DNA of 64,000 nt from JBBTCJ01 sp038043285 (GCA_038043285.1 JBBTCJ010000013.1:1-64000); one strand, 5' to 3'. Counted from the stretch's first letter, positions 15,034 to 24,799 are shown. Notes: generated by a model not told the origin, from the sequence alone. Numbers and translations: made by a program.

Positions 15034-17421
15034 TCATCCACCCATACCGGCGCCAACCACAACGACGCCAGCGGCGGCCTTCTGGGCGAAAAATGTCAAA
15101 ATCACCAGCAACACCGCCGTCGCCACGCCTGCCGCGATCAGGACGTAATTGCGAATCCGTCCCGTCTGTGGCGCACGCAACACGTCCGACACGTCCATGG
15201 ACGTCTTGGAGATCCCATTGACGATCCCGTCGACCCCCTGATTGTCAAGGACCAGTCCCGAAAACGCCGCAAACCGTTCCGTCGCCGCGGCCGCAAGGTT
15301 AAACACCAGGTCAACGATCCACGTATCGATGAACCGCGCGATTCGCGCCAGCAGCACGCAGCCCTTGACCAGCACGAAATCATATACTTCGTCGAAGTAA
15401 TACTTGTGCACCAGCAGCGTGTGCAGCGGCGCCAGCGCCCGCTTGATCCCTTCCGCCTTCGCCAGCCCCTTCCAGTACACGAACATCGCCGCCAGGAATC
15501 CCGCGACGAATGCGAATCCGACGCCCGTGGTCAGGAAGTGATGGGCCGCCCCAATGGCCGGCGTGTGCACTTCTCCGTCCACGGCGAGCACCAGCGGCGC
15601 CTGCGTGGCCGCCCCCGCCGCGTCGGCAATCAATGGACGAAACAGAAAATAGCTCGAAAGCACGGTACCGCAGGCAAGCACCATCAGCGGAATGAACATC
15701 AGCGGCGACTCGTGCGCATGATGATAAACGTGCTCGTCACGAGGCTCGCCCATGAAAGTCATCCACCAACACCGCATCATGTAAAACGGCGTGACGTACG
15801 CGGTGAATAGCGCCAGGTAGAACATCCACTTCGGCAGCACCGGGATGCCCGTGAAGATTTTGGCGTTGTCCCGAGCCGCGGGCTGCTCCCCTTGACGCGA
15901 AATGTCAAGAGTCGGCCCGCGCGATCCCGCGGCGTCGTGCCCGGCGCCGTGTTGCTGCCGGTCGGACGCCGGGATCACCCGCGGTCGATTCGTCGCCGCG
16001 TGCTCACCGGGCGGCGCATGCTCGCCGTCCATGCGCTGCTTGTCGAATTCCCATTCAAACGCCCGCGTGTACGCAACCGCGAGAATCTCGTCCTTGCTGA
16101 AGAACCCGCCCAAGCCAACCTTCAGCGGATGGTGCGGATCGCCCAGGGCCAAGCCGGGGATGCCCGCTCCGGCGATGGCCAACACGCCGACGAAAAACGT
16201 CCAGCACGTCACCGGCATCTTGCTGCGCAGCCCTCCCATGCGGCGCATGTCCTGCTCGTGGTGGCAGCCCTCGATCACCTGCCCCGATCCCAGAAACAGC
16301 ATGGCCTTGAAGAACGCATGGGTGATGAGGTGGAACAGGGCCGCGACCCACGCCCCGCAGCCCATCCCGAAAATCATGTACCCCAACTGCGAGAGCGTCG
16401 AATAGGCCAGACACTTCTTGATGTCCGTTTGTACAATGGCGATCAAGGCCATCAGAAACAACGTCAGACACCCGATCGTTGACACGAACATCAGCGCATC
16501 CGGGGTCATCAGTCGAAACACCCGCGCAACCAGATAGACGCCCGCCGCCACCATGGTGGCCGCGTGAATCAGCGCGCTGACCGGGGTGGGACCGGCCATC
16601 GCATCGGGAAGCCAAACGTGCAACGGGAACTGAGCACTCTTGCCCATCGCGCCGCAGAACAGTCCCACGCCCATGATCGTCGCCAGCGACCAACCGAACA
16701 GGGTGAACGGACTTGCGAAGATCCCCGACTGCCCGGCGAACTGCTCCGCGAACCGTGCCGCCGCCTCATCCAGATCGAGCGTGCCCAGGTGGAAGTACAC
16801 CAGCATCAGCCCGATCAGAAACCCGAAGTCACCCACGCGATTGGTGATGAACGCCTTCATCTGGGCGTATTGCGGCACTCGTTCGTGGAAGTAATACCCG
16901 ATCAACAGGTAACTGCACAGTCCGACCAGCTCCCAGAAAATGAACAGGAATAGCAGGCTGCTGCTGACCACCAGCCCGAGCATCGAAAAACCAAACAGGG
17001 AAAGGTAGGCGAAGAAGCGGTGGTACTTGCTCTGACCGCCCACCTCGTCGCTGTGACCCGCCATGTAGCCGACGCTGAAGAAGAATATCCAGAACGCGAT
17101 GAAGGCGACCATGAAGAACATAGCCACCGTCAGCGAGTCGAGCTTCACGCCGACGGTGATGGGCATGCCGCCCAAGTCGGCCCAATGATAGCGAAACGCA
17201 TTCGCCGTCAGTTGCGCGGCCTCACCATTCTTCACCGCATCGAGCCAACCGAACAGGACAAACGTCGCACAAGCGAGCGGCACGCCCATGCCCAGAAGGA
17301 CGCCCAGCCATCCCGCCGCCGGCTTGCCCAGCCGCGGTCCGAAGAAGACCAGCAGCCAAAAGCTGACCAACGGCGAAAGGACGCCGAGCGCCAACGCGAT
17401 TTCATAGGTATGCTGCGCCAT
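15034..17421 (-). CDS. nuoL: NADH-quinone oxidoreductase subunit L with an extra hydrophilic insert
   Basis: At 795 aa this is longer than usual NuoL (about 610-680 aa). The core is intact: FIFWELVGLCSYLLIGYYFH, GKSAQFPLHVWLPDAMAGPT, the lysine of DIKKCLAYSTLSQLGYMIFG, and a C-terminal lateral-helix region. NuoL is the distal proton pump and carries the lateral helix tying the membrane arm together. Between AVAYTRAFEWE and LPKWMFYLALFTAYVTPFYM sits about 65 residues of hydrophilic sequence. Part of it (SRGPTLDISRQGEQPAA) is encoded by a palindromic DNA repeat that recurs outside genes at 21725 and, reduced, at 17429. The insert falls in a loop between helices, so function is probably kept. 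Confidence 0.95.
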   Translation of the reverse strand: MAQHTYEIALALGVLSPLVSFWLLVFFGPRLGKPAAGWLGVLLGMGVPLACATFVLFGWLDAVKNGEAAQLTANAFRYHWADLGGMPITVGVKLDSLTVAMFFMVAFIAFWIFFFSVGYMAGHSDEVGGQSKYHRFFAYLSLFGFSMLGLVVSSSLLFLFIFWELVGLCSYLLIGYYFHERVPQYAQMKAFITNRVGDFGFLIGLMLVYFHLGTLDLDEAAARFAEQFAGQSGIFASPFTLFGWSLATIMGVGLFCGAMGKSAQFPLHVWLPDAMAGPTPVSALIHAATMVAAGVYLVARVFRLMTPDALMFVSTIGCLTLFLMALIAIVQTDIKKCLAYSTLSQLGYMIFGMGCGAWVAALFHLITHAFFKAMLFLGSGQVIEGCHHEQDMRRMGGLRSKMPVTCWTFFVGVLAIAGAGIPGLALGDPHHPLKVGLGGFFSKDEILAVAYTRAFEWEFDKQRMDGEHAPPGEHAATNRPRVIPASDRQQHGAGHDAAGSRGPTLDISRQGEQPAARDNAKIFTGIPVLPKWMFYLALFTAYVTPFYMMRCWWMTFMGEPRDEHVYHHAHESPLMFIPLMVLACGTVLSSYFLFRPLIADAAGAATQAPLVLAVDGEVHTPAIGAAHHFLTTGVGFAFVAGFLAAMFVYWKGLAKAEGIKRALAPLHTLLVHKYYFDEVYDFVLVKGCVLLARIARFIDTWIVDLVFNLAAAATERFAAFSGLVLDNQGVDGIVNGISKTSMDVSDVLRAPQTGRIRNYVLIAAGVATAVLLVILTFFAQKAAAGVVVVGAGMGG
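15873..15925 (-). repeat. 53-bp palindromic element inside nuoL
   Basis: This stretch matches 21725-21777 at 49 of 53 positions. It folds as a nested hairpin: outer arms CGCGGGC/GCCCGCG and inner arms CTTGAC/GTCAAG. It is read in frame by nuoL on the minus strand. The copy upstream of nuoD is non-coding, so the sequence is conserved as DNA rather than as protein. Confidence 0.85.
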
Positions 17422-17428
17422 CCGTATT

Positions 17429-17474
17429 CCTGAGCCGCGCGATTAACGCCCGCGCGATCCCGCGCCCCGTGGAC
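17429..17474 (-). repeat. Reduced copy of the 53-bp palindromic element
   Basis: The nuoK-nuoL gap has both ends of the element: TTCCTGAGCCGCG, as at 21722, and CCCGCGCGATCCCGCG, as at 15917. The central CTTGAC hairpin is missing. It looks like an internally deleted copy just upstream of the nuoL start codon. Confidence 0.6.
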
Positions 17475-17483
17475 CGTCAATGA

Positions 17484-17795
17484 TTAGCCTCTCAGGCTCG
17501 CCGCCTGGTCCACGTCCACCGTGGCGAGGTTTTTGTACACGTTGATGCAAATTCCCACCGCCAGCGCCGCCTCTGCCGCGGCCAACACGATCACAAAAAG
17601 AGCCGTGACGTGCCCGTCCAGACGGGCTGGTCCCAAGTAGCGATCGAACGCCAAGAGGTTGACGTTGGCGCTGTTCAGCACCAGCTCGACGCCGATGAGA
17701 ATACCGATCGCGTTCCGCTTGGTCATCATGGTGAACAGGCCGGCGACGAAAAGCACCGCGCCGACGACCAGGTAATGTGTCAGTCCGACCGCCAT
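17484..17795 (-). CDS. nuoK: NADH-quinone oxidoreductase subunit K
   Basis: A 103-aa three-helix membrane subunit of complex I (MrpC-like). The motif GILIGVELVLNSANVNLLAF carries the conserved glutamate of helix 2 that takes part in proton translocation, and ALFVIVLAAAEAALAVGIC holds the second conserved glutamate in helix 3. Normal length. It lies between nuoJ and nuoL, in the canonical order, with 113 bases after nuoJ and 62 bases before the nuoL start. Confidence 0.97.
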   Translation of the reverse strand: MAVGLTHYLVVGAVLFVAGLFTMMTKRNAIGILIGVELVLNSANVNLLAFDRYLGPARLDGHVTALFVIVLAAAEAALAVGICINVYKNLATVDVDQAASLRG

Positions 17796-17908
17796 CTCGC
17801 GTCAATCCAAAAATACCGTCCGAATGCCAACGGCGGAATGGCGAATGCGGAGAGAAGCCGGGAGCCTGAGGCTTCCGTTCCGCACTGCGCATTCCCCATT
17901 CCGCATTC

Positions 17909-18544
17909 TCATTCCTCCTGCCGCGCCAGATGGGCGGCCCCGACCATCACGATCATCAACAGCACGCCCGCGACTTCAAACGGAACCACGTACACCGTCA
18001 GCAACCGCTCGCCGATCGCGGACAACTCCGGACCCGCGACGACCTGTTGCGTTCCCCCCCAGACCGCCCGGGTCAGCAGGGAGCACAGACATCCAAACAA
18101 CGCCCCACAGACGACGCCGGCAGCCGCCATTTCGCCCGTACCGCATTCAAACTTCACCCACGGTGATTTGCTGGTCAGCATGACGCCGAAAATCAGAAGC
18201 ACCAGTGTCCCGCCCGAGTAGACGATCAACTGAATCGCGCCAAGAAAGTTCGCCGCCAGCATGAAATACAACATGGACACCGATCCTAGTGCCATAAACA
18301 ACCAGGTCGCCATGCGCACAATGTTGCGACTGATGCACACACCCAAGGCCGACACCGCCGTTGCGGCCGCCACGAAGTAGAACAACAAGATTTCCATCAG
18401 CCCGCCGGACACCGCCGTCGTGACGTCCGCCGCGGTTTGCGCGTTCGCGCCCCCCGCCTCCGACGCCAGCGATGGCGCGCCGCCGACCGCAATCGTGCCC
18501 ACTATCAGACCCGCGGCCATGAGAGAGCGGTTGGCGTTTTTCAT
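17909..18544 (-). CDS. nuoJ: NADH-quinone oxidoreductase subunit J with an added N-terminal segment
   Basis: A 211-aa membrane subunit of complex I. The conserved core starts at about residue 49 (MEILLFYFVAAATAVSALGV) and includes NIVRMATWLF and the pi-bulge helix region AIQLIVYSGGTLVLLIFGVML. In front of this the protein has MKNANRSLMAAGLIVGTIAV and a following ASEAGG stretch, which looks like a cleavable signal peptide and is not usual for NuoJ. I chose ATG 18544; an internal start at MEILLF would give a standard NuoJ. A dispersed repeat pair fills the gap to nuoH and touches the chosen start codon. Confidence 0.9.
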   Translation of the reverse strand: MKNANRSLMAAGLIVGTIAVGGAPSLASEAGGANAQTAADVTTAVSGGLMEILLFYFVAAATAVSALGVCISRNIVRMATWLFMALGSVSMLYFMLAANFLGAIQLIVYSGGTLVLLIFGVMLTSKSPWVKFECGTGEMAAAGVVCGALFGCLCSLLTRAVWGGTQQVVAGPELSAIGERLLTVYVVPFEVAGVLLMIVMVGAAHLARQEE

Positions 18545-18608
18545 CAGAGCCGCGACCGTCAGGGAGCGGGTAGTTCCTCTTATCGATTCCGAACCCGTGA
18601 AGGAACGC
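18542..18608 (+). repeat. Pair of dispersed GCCGCGAC-type repeat units at the nuoJ start
   Basis: ATCAGAGCCGCGACCGTCAG plus GGAGCGG (18544-18570) is one of the best copies. A second degenerate unit, ATTCCGAACCCGTGAAGGAA plus CGC, ends at 18608. Their CGT landmarks are about 39 nt apart. The left edge abuts the ATG of nuoJ (read on the other strand). Confidence 0.7.
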
Positions 18609-18686
18609 TTTGGTTCCCGCACAGCGCCGAACGCCGACCCTGCCGCGCCGCCCCCGGATAATTCATGCACCATGCGGTTTCGCACT

Positions 18687-20279
18687 CTATGATCCCGGCA
18701 ACGCATCCACCGCCAGATTCCCGACCAACCGGCGCCGATGGTAAAACCCGTACGCCGCGATCGCCGGAAACGCCAACGCAAAGATCGCCCCAATCGTGCC
18801 CATCACCCAACAGGTGACCAAGGCGAACGTCGCCCAAGCGCCGCTCTCCGACGTGGACGCCCACACCCACAACGTATTGCCCAGCAGCAAGAGCATGGTC
18901 AGCGGCAACATGACTTGCACACAAGCATACAACACCTGGTCGATGCGGATCCGCGGCAGCGTCCACCGCAGCCAAATCTGCACATAGAGGAAAAACACGC
19001 ACTTCACAATGAACCAGATCGGCCCCGCAATCAGCAGGCCGTTGACCCCCTGGGCCATCAACCGGCCGAGGACTCCGTCGCCGAACGCCGTGGACACAGG
19101 CTCGGCCCACGAGGACGGCAGCGGGGAGTTCCATCCGCCCAAGAACAAGATCACCGCCAGCCCGCAGACCACGAACATGGCCGCGTACTCGGCGAAAAAG
19201 AAGAAACTCCAGCGAATCCCCGAATACTCCGTGTGAAACCCGGCCACCAGCTCGCTCTCGGCTTCGGGGAGATCAAACGGCGCCCGCTTGCAGCTTGCCA
19301 ATGAAGCCACGAAATAACACACAAACGCCACAAACGTGAACGGATTGCGGAACGCCAACCAGGAGAACCACCCGCCCGATTGATCCGCCACCACTTCCGC
19401 CAGGTTCAACGACCCCACGGCCACCACCGGGACCAACAAGGTCATGCCCATCGGAATCTCGTACGAGACCATCTGGCAAGCCTCGCGCATGGCCCCGTAC
19501 ACGCTCCACTTGTTGTTCGAGGCCCACCCCGCAAGGATCACGCCCACCACCTCGATCCCCAACACGCCCAGCGTGAACACCAGGGCGACGTCCAATTCCC
19601 GGAAAACGTAGTTGTTCCCAAACGGCAAGGCCACGAACGCCAACGCCGAAGGAATGATCGCCAGGTACGGCGCGAGCCGGAACAGAATCGCGTCGGCATC
19701 CGCGGGAATGAGGTCCTCCTTCAGCAGCAACTTGATCCCGTCCGCCGCCGATTGCGACCAGCCGTGCCAACCGCCGACGCGCATCGGTCCGAGTCGAGAC
19801 TGAATCCGCCCCGCGACCTTCCGTTCCCACCAGATCGTGTACATCGGGATCAGGTTGAACAGACCCATCAGAGCGCCGAGACCAACCAGGTCGCGGACGA
19901 TGCCGAACTGCAACGGCCAAAGGAGATAGCCCAGCGCGCCGCTCCACGACGCGCCCGGGGCGCCGGTCAAAGCCGCGGCGATCATCGAAGGGGTTAGTCC
20001 CCACGTCGACGGAGATTCATGCGAAAACGGCGTCGCCGCCGAAAGTCCCTTCGCCCCGGCCGCCGCAAGAACTCGCGCATCCACGTAGGAAAACAGCAAC
20101 GCGTGGGCCCACACCAATAGGCATGCGCCGATTGTCGCCCCGATCAGGATTGGACCGGGGAACCGACGAACGATCGGGGCAAACAGATGGAACGTCGCCA
20201 CGGTCGTCCAGCGGATCGGCCCGTCGAAAACGCCGACAACGAGCTGCGCAAGTTTCAGCGCCAGCCACGCAGGCGCCAA
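18687..20279 (-). CDS. nuoH: NADH-quinone oxidoreductase subunit H with extended N-terminus
   Basis: A 530-aa multi-helix subunit that forms the quinone chamber of complex I with NuoB and NuoD. Conserved stretches: WERKVAGRIQSRLGPMRVGG, ADGIKLLLKEDLIPADAD, MREACQMVSYEIPMGM and KRAPFDLPEAESELVAGFHT, with the glutamates of the E-channel. Typical NuoH is 320-430 aa. Here about 100-120 extra residues, including one hydrophobic segment, precede the first conserved helix, and residues 71-110 are loop-like. The only upstream neighbour is nuoD, 224 bases away. The long N-terminus could be partly a start-site error, but no closer ATG with better context is obvious. Confidence 0.95.
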   Translation of the reverse strand: MAPAWLALKLAQLVVGVFDGPIRWTTVATFHLFAPIVRRFPGPILIGATIGACLLVWAHALLFSYVDARVLAAAGAKGLSAATPFSHESPSTWGLTPSMIAAALTGAPGASWSGALGYLLWPLQFGIVRDLVGLGALMGLFNLIPMYTIWWERKVAGRIQSRLGPMRVGGWHGWSQSAADGIKLLLKEDLIPADADAILFRLAPYLAIIPSALAFVALPFGNNYVFRELDVALVFTLGVLGIEVVGVILAGWASNNKWSVYGAMREACQMVSYEIPMGMTLLVPVVAVGSLNLAEVVADQSGGWFSWLAFRNPFTFVAFVCYFVASLASCKRAPFDLPEAESELVAGFHTEYSGIRWSFFFFAEYAAMFVVCGLAVILFLGGWNSPLPSSWAEPVSTAFGDGVLGRLMAQGVNGLLIAGPIWFIVKCVFFLYVQIWLRWTLPRIRIDQVLYACVQVMLPLTMLLLLGNTLWVWASTSESGAWATFALVTCWVMGTIGAIFALAFPAIAAYGFYHRRRLVGNLAVDALPGS

Positions 20280-20503
20280 AACCAGCCTGCGGAACCAGCC
20301 GCCGCCCGTTTCGACTCGTGGATAACCGGATAGCGAAAGCTGACTCAGAACGTCTCTCCACCCACGGGTACCTGCCGGACTTCGTCAAATCAGCACGAAT
20401 CCTAGCGGACGCCGCTACGCTAATAAAGACCCGCCCGTCGACAACGCAACGCCCTGGGGATGCTCCCCCGATCCGCCCGCCGCGCCGCAGGCGGCAATCT
20501 TCT

Positions 20504-21703
<1,200 letters not shown>

Positions 21704-21724
21704 CCGTTTGTTTCGTCTCTTCCT

Positions 21725-21777
21725 GAGCCGCGGGCTGCTCCCCTTGACGCGAAGTGTCAAGGGTCAGTCCGCGCGAT
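21725..21777 (-). repeat. 53-bp palindromic element upstream of nuoD
   Basis: Second full copy of the element found inside nuoL (15873-15925; 49/53 identical). Arms are CCTTGAC/GTCAAGG around a GCGAAGT loop. Here it is intergenic, 21 bases before the nuoD start codon, where a hairpin could affect translation of nuoD. Confidence 0.85.
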
Positions 21778-21850
21778 TCGCACGCACGCCATTTATGGCT
21801 CTGGGTACTTCGCAACTCCAAACATCCTGAAGCGCCCGGCTGGCTACAGC

Positions 21851-21947
21851 ATTCCTCGCTTCTTGTGTAGCGTCGCCCTTCATGGGCGGCGCGTTCAGGG
21901 AAGCGCCGCGGATAAACCGCGACGCTACACAAAAACAATTTGCTCTA
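21851..21947 (-). repeat. Hairpin repeat at the 3' end of nuoC (about 100 bp)
   Basis: A perfect 12-bp outer stem, GTGTAGCGTCGC with GCGACGCTACAC (21865-21930), encloses a second GCGGCGC/GCGCCGC stem. The element ends in TTGCTCTA, whose last bases are the complement of the nuoC stop codon. A second copy is at 42475-42574 behind fliO, with base changes in the stem that mostly keep pairing. Confidence 0.8.
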
Positions 21948-22478
21948 ATGCTTCGGGTTCGTCAGCTCAAATTCCGTTGTCGCCGGGATCCCGTGGTACT
22001 CCAGCGGGAACTCGTAGTCCTTCCGTAGCGGATGACCAGACCAGTCCTCCGGGCAAAGGATCCGCCGCAAGTCCGGGTGCCCCTCGAACACGATCCCCAT
22101 CAGGTCGTACGCCTCGCGCTCATGCCAATCCGCGGCAGGCCAGACGTGCGACACCGTCGGGATGCTCGGCTTCGCCCGCGGCGTCTCCACCCGCACGGCA
22201 AACTCGCACGTCCTGGTGATAACCTCCAACGGGCGCTCCGTTGGAATCTGCATCAGGTCGTACACACAGGCGAGCCTGTCCTGTTCCAGCAGATCCAAAG
22301 CCGTGATCGAACGGAGCAGGTTCAACCGCAATCGCGGTTCGTCGCGAAGGAACCTCGCTACGCCCGGCCAGGCGTCCGCCCGCACCTTTGCGTATGGATG
22401 CCCCCCGCCGAGGACCGCGTCCTCGATGGCCGCGCCAAACCGCGACTTCAACAGGTGGCAAATCTCTTCAGGAGCCAT
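21945..22478 (-). CDS. nuoC: NADH-quinone oxidoreductase subunit C
   Basis: A 177-aa 30-kDa-type subunit of the complex I peripheral arm. The signature region WPAADWHEREAYDLMGIVFE followed by GHPDLRRILCPEDWSGHPLR and KDYEF is the NuoC family pattern. It packs against NuoD and NuoB at the membrane interface. Separate from nuoD rather than fused. The TAG stop is the first base triplet of the hairpin repeat described at 21851-21947. nuoB is 119 bases upstream. Confidence 0.96.
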   Translation of the reverse strand: MAPEEICHLLKSRFGAAIEDAVLGGGHPYAKVRADAWPGVARFLRDEPRLRLNLLRSITALDLLEQDRLACVYDLMQIPTERPLEVITRTCEFAVRVETPRAKPSIPTVSHVWPAADWHEREAYDLMGIVFEGHPDLRRILCPEDWSGHPLRKDYEFPLEYHGIPATTEFELTNPKH

Positions 22479-22597
22479 AAGCCTTCCGATCAGCGACGGC
22501 GTCCAGGCGATCGGCGTTTCGACGCCCTATTGCATCTCGTCGCCTTCACCCGTCGCATCGTGCAGAACCCGGCGCCGAAAATCGTCAAGCCGCGGAT

Positions 22598-23116
22598 CTA
22601 ATTGAGCACCATTTCCTTGGCCTGCGCCAGCAGCGATTTTTTCCGCGTCTGGGCGCGAATCTTATCTTGCAACCGCATGAGTCCTTCGAGCAAGGCCTCG
22701 GGCCGCGGCGGGCAACCCGGAACGTAGACGTCCACGGGGACGACAAGGTCCACGCCCTTGACCACGTGGTAGCCGTGCTTGAAGTAAGGTCCGCCGCCCA
22801 CCGTGCAGGCGCCCATCGCGATTACGTACTTCGGTTCGGGCATCTGGTTGTAAAGTCTCTTGAGCCGACTGGCCATTTTGTAGGTCACCGTTCCAGCTAC
22901 AATCATCAAATCCGCCTGTCGAGGCGTGGCGCGGAAAGCGCCGGCGCCGAAACGGTCGATGTCGAAGCGCGAGGCGCCGACGGCCATCATTTCGATGGCG
23001 CAGCAGGCGAGGCCGAAGGTCATCGGCCAAATGCTGCTGCTGCGACCCCAGTTGATCGCCCAATCAAGCGACGTGACGATCAGGCCTTCCTCGAAACGAT
23101 TCTCGATCCAACTCAT
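22598..23116 (-). CDS. nuoB: NADH-quinone oxidoreductase subunit B
   Basis: A 172-aa PSST-type subunit that holds cluster N2, the electron donor to quinone. The four cysteine ligands are visible: the pair in GLACCAIEMM, one in MGACTVGGG and one in PGCPPRPEAL. I took ATG 23116 (MSWIENRFEEG) because the family begins close to this; an upstream in-frame ATG at 23158 adds 14 residues without family character. Between nuoA and nuoC, in the usual order. Confidence 0.96.
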   Translation of the reverse strand: MSWIENRFEEGLIVTSLDWAINWGRSSSIWPMTFGLACCAIEMMAVGASRFDIDRFGAGAFRATPRQADLMIVAGTVTYKMASRLKRLYNQMPEPKYVIAMGACTVGGGPYFKHGYHVVKGVDLVVPVDVYVPGCPPRPEALLEGLMRLQDKIRAQTRKKSLLAQAKEMVLN

Positions 23117-23223
23117 GCCGAACCTCCTCAGCGCCGCGTATCCGAACCCGCAGCACAAGCCGGTTCATCCGGAAAAAAAATGCGCGACACTCGCACCGTG
23201 CCGACCAACCCGCGGGGAAGACA

Positions 23224-23286
23224 CCACTCCTTCACTGTCGCGGTTCGGATCGAAACAGCGACCGGCTTCTCATCGTCGCGGTATTA
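23224..23286 (-). repeat. Degenerate pair of dispersed repeat units between nuoA and nuoB
   Basis: On the minus strand, ACCGCGACGATGAGAAGCCG and CCGAACCGCGACAGTGAAGG (plus AGTGG) have their ACCGCGAC cores 38 nt apart, the same spacing as the pair at 11033/11071. The left unit starts right after the nuoA stop codon region. Confidence 0.6.
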
Positions 23287-23760
23287 CCGCTCTTCGCCCT
23301 GCAAACCGTGTTTCTGCGCTCCGCAGGCCCGCACCCAATTCAAGTATCCCGACTTCCATTCGTACAAGAAGGGAATCGCGATCAACGCAAAGAACACCAA
23401 AAACGCCCAGAAGGCCGGGGCGCCCATTTTCTTCAACACCACCGCCCAAGGCCATAGCAGCGCAACCTCCACGTCGAAGACAATGAACACCAGCGCAACG
23501 GTGTAGAAACGCAGGTCAAACTGGACCCAGCTTCCGCCAATGGCCGGCTCGCCGCATTCGTACGCCGTGCTCTTCTCCGGGTGCGGCAGGTCCGGCCGGG
23601 CCACCTTGCCAACTAACAGACCCCCCAAGACGATCCCAAACCCCGCAGCCACGAACAGCAACATTCCAAGCACCAGCTCGATGTTCGTGTTGCCGTGCGC
23701 CCCAGTAGCGCCGATTACGGCAGCCGCACACGTCGTCGTCCCTACCCAAATAACTTGCAC
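23284..23760 (-). CDS. nuoA: NADH-quinone oxidoreductase subunit A
   Basis: A 158-aa three-helix membrane subunit of complex I. The conserved loop KSTAYECGEPAIGGSWVQFD followed by LRFYTVALVFIVFDVEVALL is the NuoA/ND3 signature; the loop cysteine is present. The N-terminal 25 residues before the first helix are longer than usual. 251 bases separate it from nuoI upstream; that gap holds no gene that I can see. Confidence 0.96.
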   Translation of the reverse strand: MQVIWVGTTTCAAAVIGATGAHGNTNIELVLGMLLFVAAGFGIVLGGLLVGKVARPDLPHPEKSTAYECGEPAIGGSWVQFDLRFYTVALVFIVFDVEVALLWPWAVVLKKMGAPAFWAFLVFFALIAIPFLYEWKSGYLNWVRACGAQKHGLQGEER

Positions 23761-24011
23761 AGCGCTCGCTCCGTCCGTCGCGTCCAGCGATCACCCTCGC
23801 TGGGACGCCCCGCGGCGGGTATTGATCACCGCGCGGGCGTCAATTCCGTCGCCTACCCCCCTCGCACTACCCTCTTCCCCAACGCAGGTGAGAGGGGTCC
23901 AGCACACAGTCCTGGCGAGGTCGCCGAAGGCGCCGCGTGGTTAAAGACCCGCGTCCGCCCGCAAATGCCAAAGCGCGAAACCCAGCAGAAGGGTCGAAGG
24001 CGACGTGCCGC

Positions 24012-24629
24012 CTACGCCTCCGGGGCGACAGCCTTGACCATTTCGTCGCGGCGGCGCGTCTTGTCGCCGGCCAACCCATCTTTGGAGTGGAGGTACTCGA
24101 CCCACTCCTGCTTGCGCTTCTTCGCCCAGTCGGGGAGTTCGTCCTTTTGCATCCACAACGGCTGGGGCGTTTGAAGCCCCCGCTTGGCCAAGTCCGTAAA
24201 CTCGACCGTCATCTCCTGTCGCGTAAAGCCGGACATGTCGTGCAGGTTGCCCATGTGGATGCAGTCGGTCGGGCAGGGATCGACGCACAGGGCGCAGAAC
24301 ATGCATTTGGCGTAGTCAATGGCGTACCGGGTCATCAGGCCGCCCGCGGCGAGGCCGGTTTTCTTGTCGATCTTTCGCGGTCCGGTTTTTTCAATGTAGA
24401 TGCAATCGACCGGGCAGGCCTTGGCGCACTGGTCACAGGCGATGCACTTCTCGATTTCGAAAAAGTGGAACCCTCGGAACCGCGGCTGCAGGGCCGGCGC
24501 GACGTCGGGGTATTGGAGCGTGATGGTCTTGGCGAAACAGTATTTCAGCGAGATCCTCATGCCCACGAGGATCGTGTAGACCGTGCGCCAGATGTTGTGG
24601 AAGTACTCGCCGACGGGACTTCTTCGCAT
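24012..24629 (-). CDS. nuoI: NADH-quinone oxidoreductase subunit I (2x 4Fe-4S)
   Basis: A 205-aa ferredoxin-like subunit carrying clusters N6a and N6b. Both CxxCxxCxxxCP motifs are clear: EKCIACDQCAKACPVDCIYI and AKCMFCALCVDPCPTDCIHM. The N-terminal amphipathic helix (TVYTILVGMRISLKYCF) anchors it to the membrane arm. It is the first gene of the nuo run here, ahead of nuoA, rather than between nuoH and nuoJ as in E. coli. No nuoE, nuoF or nuoG accompany it in the window. Confidence 0.96.
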   Translation of the reverse strand: MRRSPVGEYFHNIWRTVYTILVGMRISLKYCFAKTITLQYPDVAPALQPRFRGFHFFEIEKCIACDQCAKACPVDCIYIEKTGPRKIDKKTGLAAGGLMTRYAIDYAKCMFCALCVDPCPTDCIHMGNLHDMSGFTRQEMTVEFTDLAKRGLQTPQPLWMQKDELPDWAKKRKQEWVEYLHSKDGLAGDKTRRRDEMVKAVAPEA

Positions 24630-24767
24630 CGTTGCATCGGCCCTTCATGCCGGTACCGCGCGGCGCTCCGCGCCAGCCGCCTTGACGAGTCGGATTCTAA
24701 AGCCCGCGTTGGGACGTTGCAAGCGGGCGGCCGCAACGCAGGCGGCGCAGAACTATACGGAAAAGGT

Positions 24768-24799
24768 GCCCGCTCCCTTACGGTCGCGGCTCTGATCAA
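24768..24799 (-). repeat. Dispersed GCCGCGAC-type repeat unit upstream of nuoI
   Basis: Reverse-strand copy: GATCAGAGCCGCGACCGTAA plus GGGAGCGGGC. It is close to the 18544 copy (differs by T/A in CGTMAGG). It lies in the 275-bp cinA-nuoI gap, the likely promoter region of the nuo genes. Confidence 0.75.
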
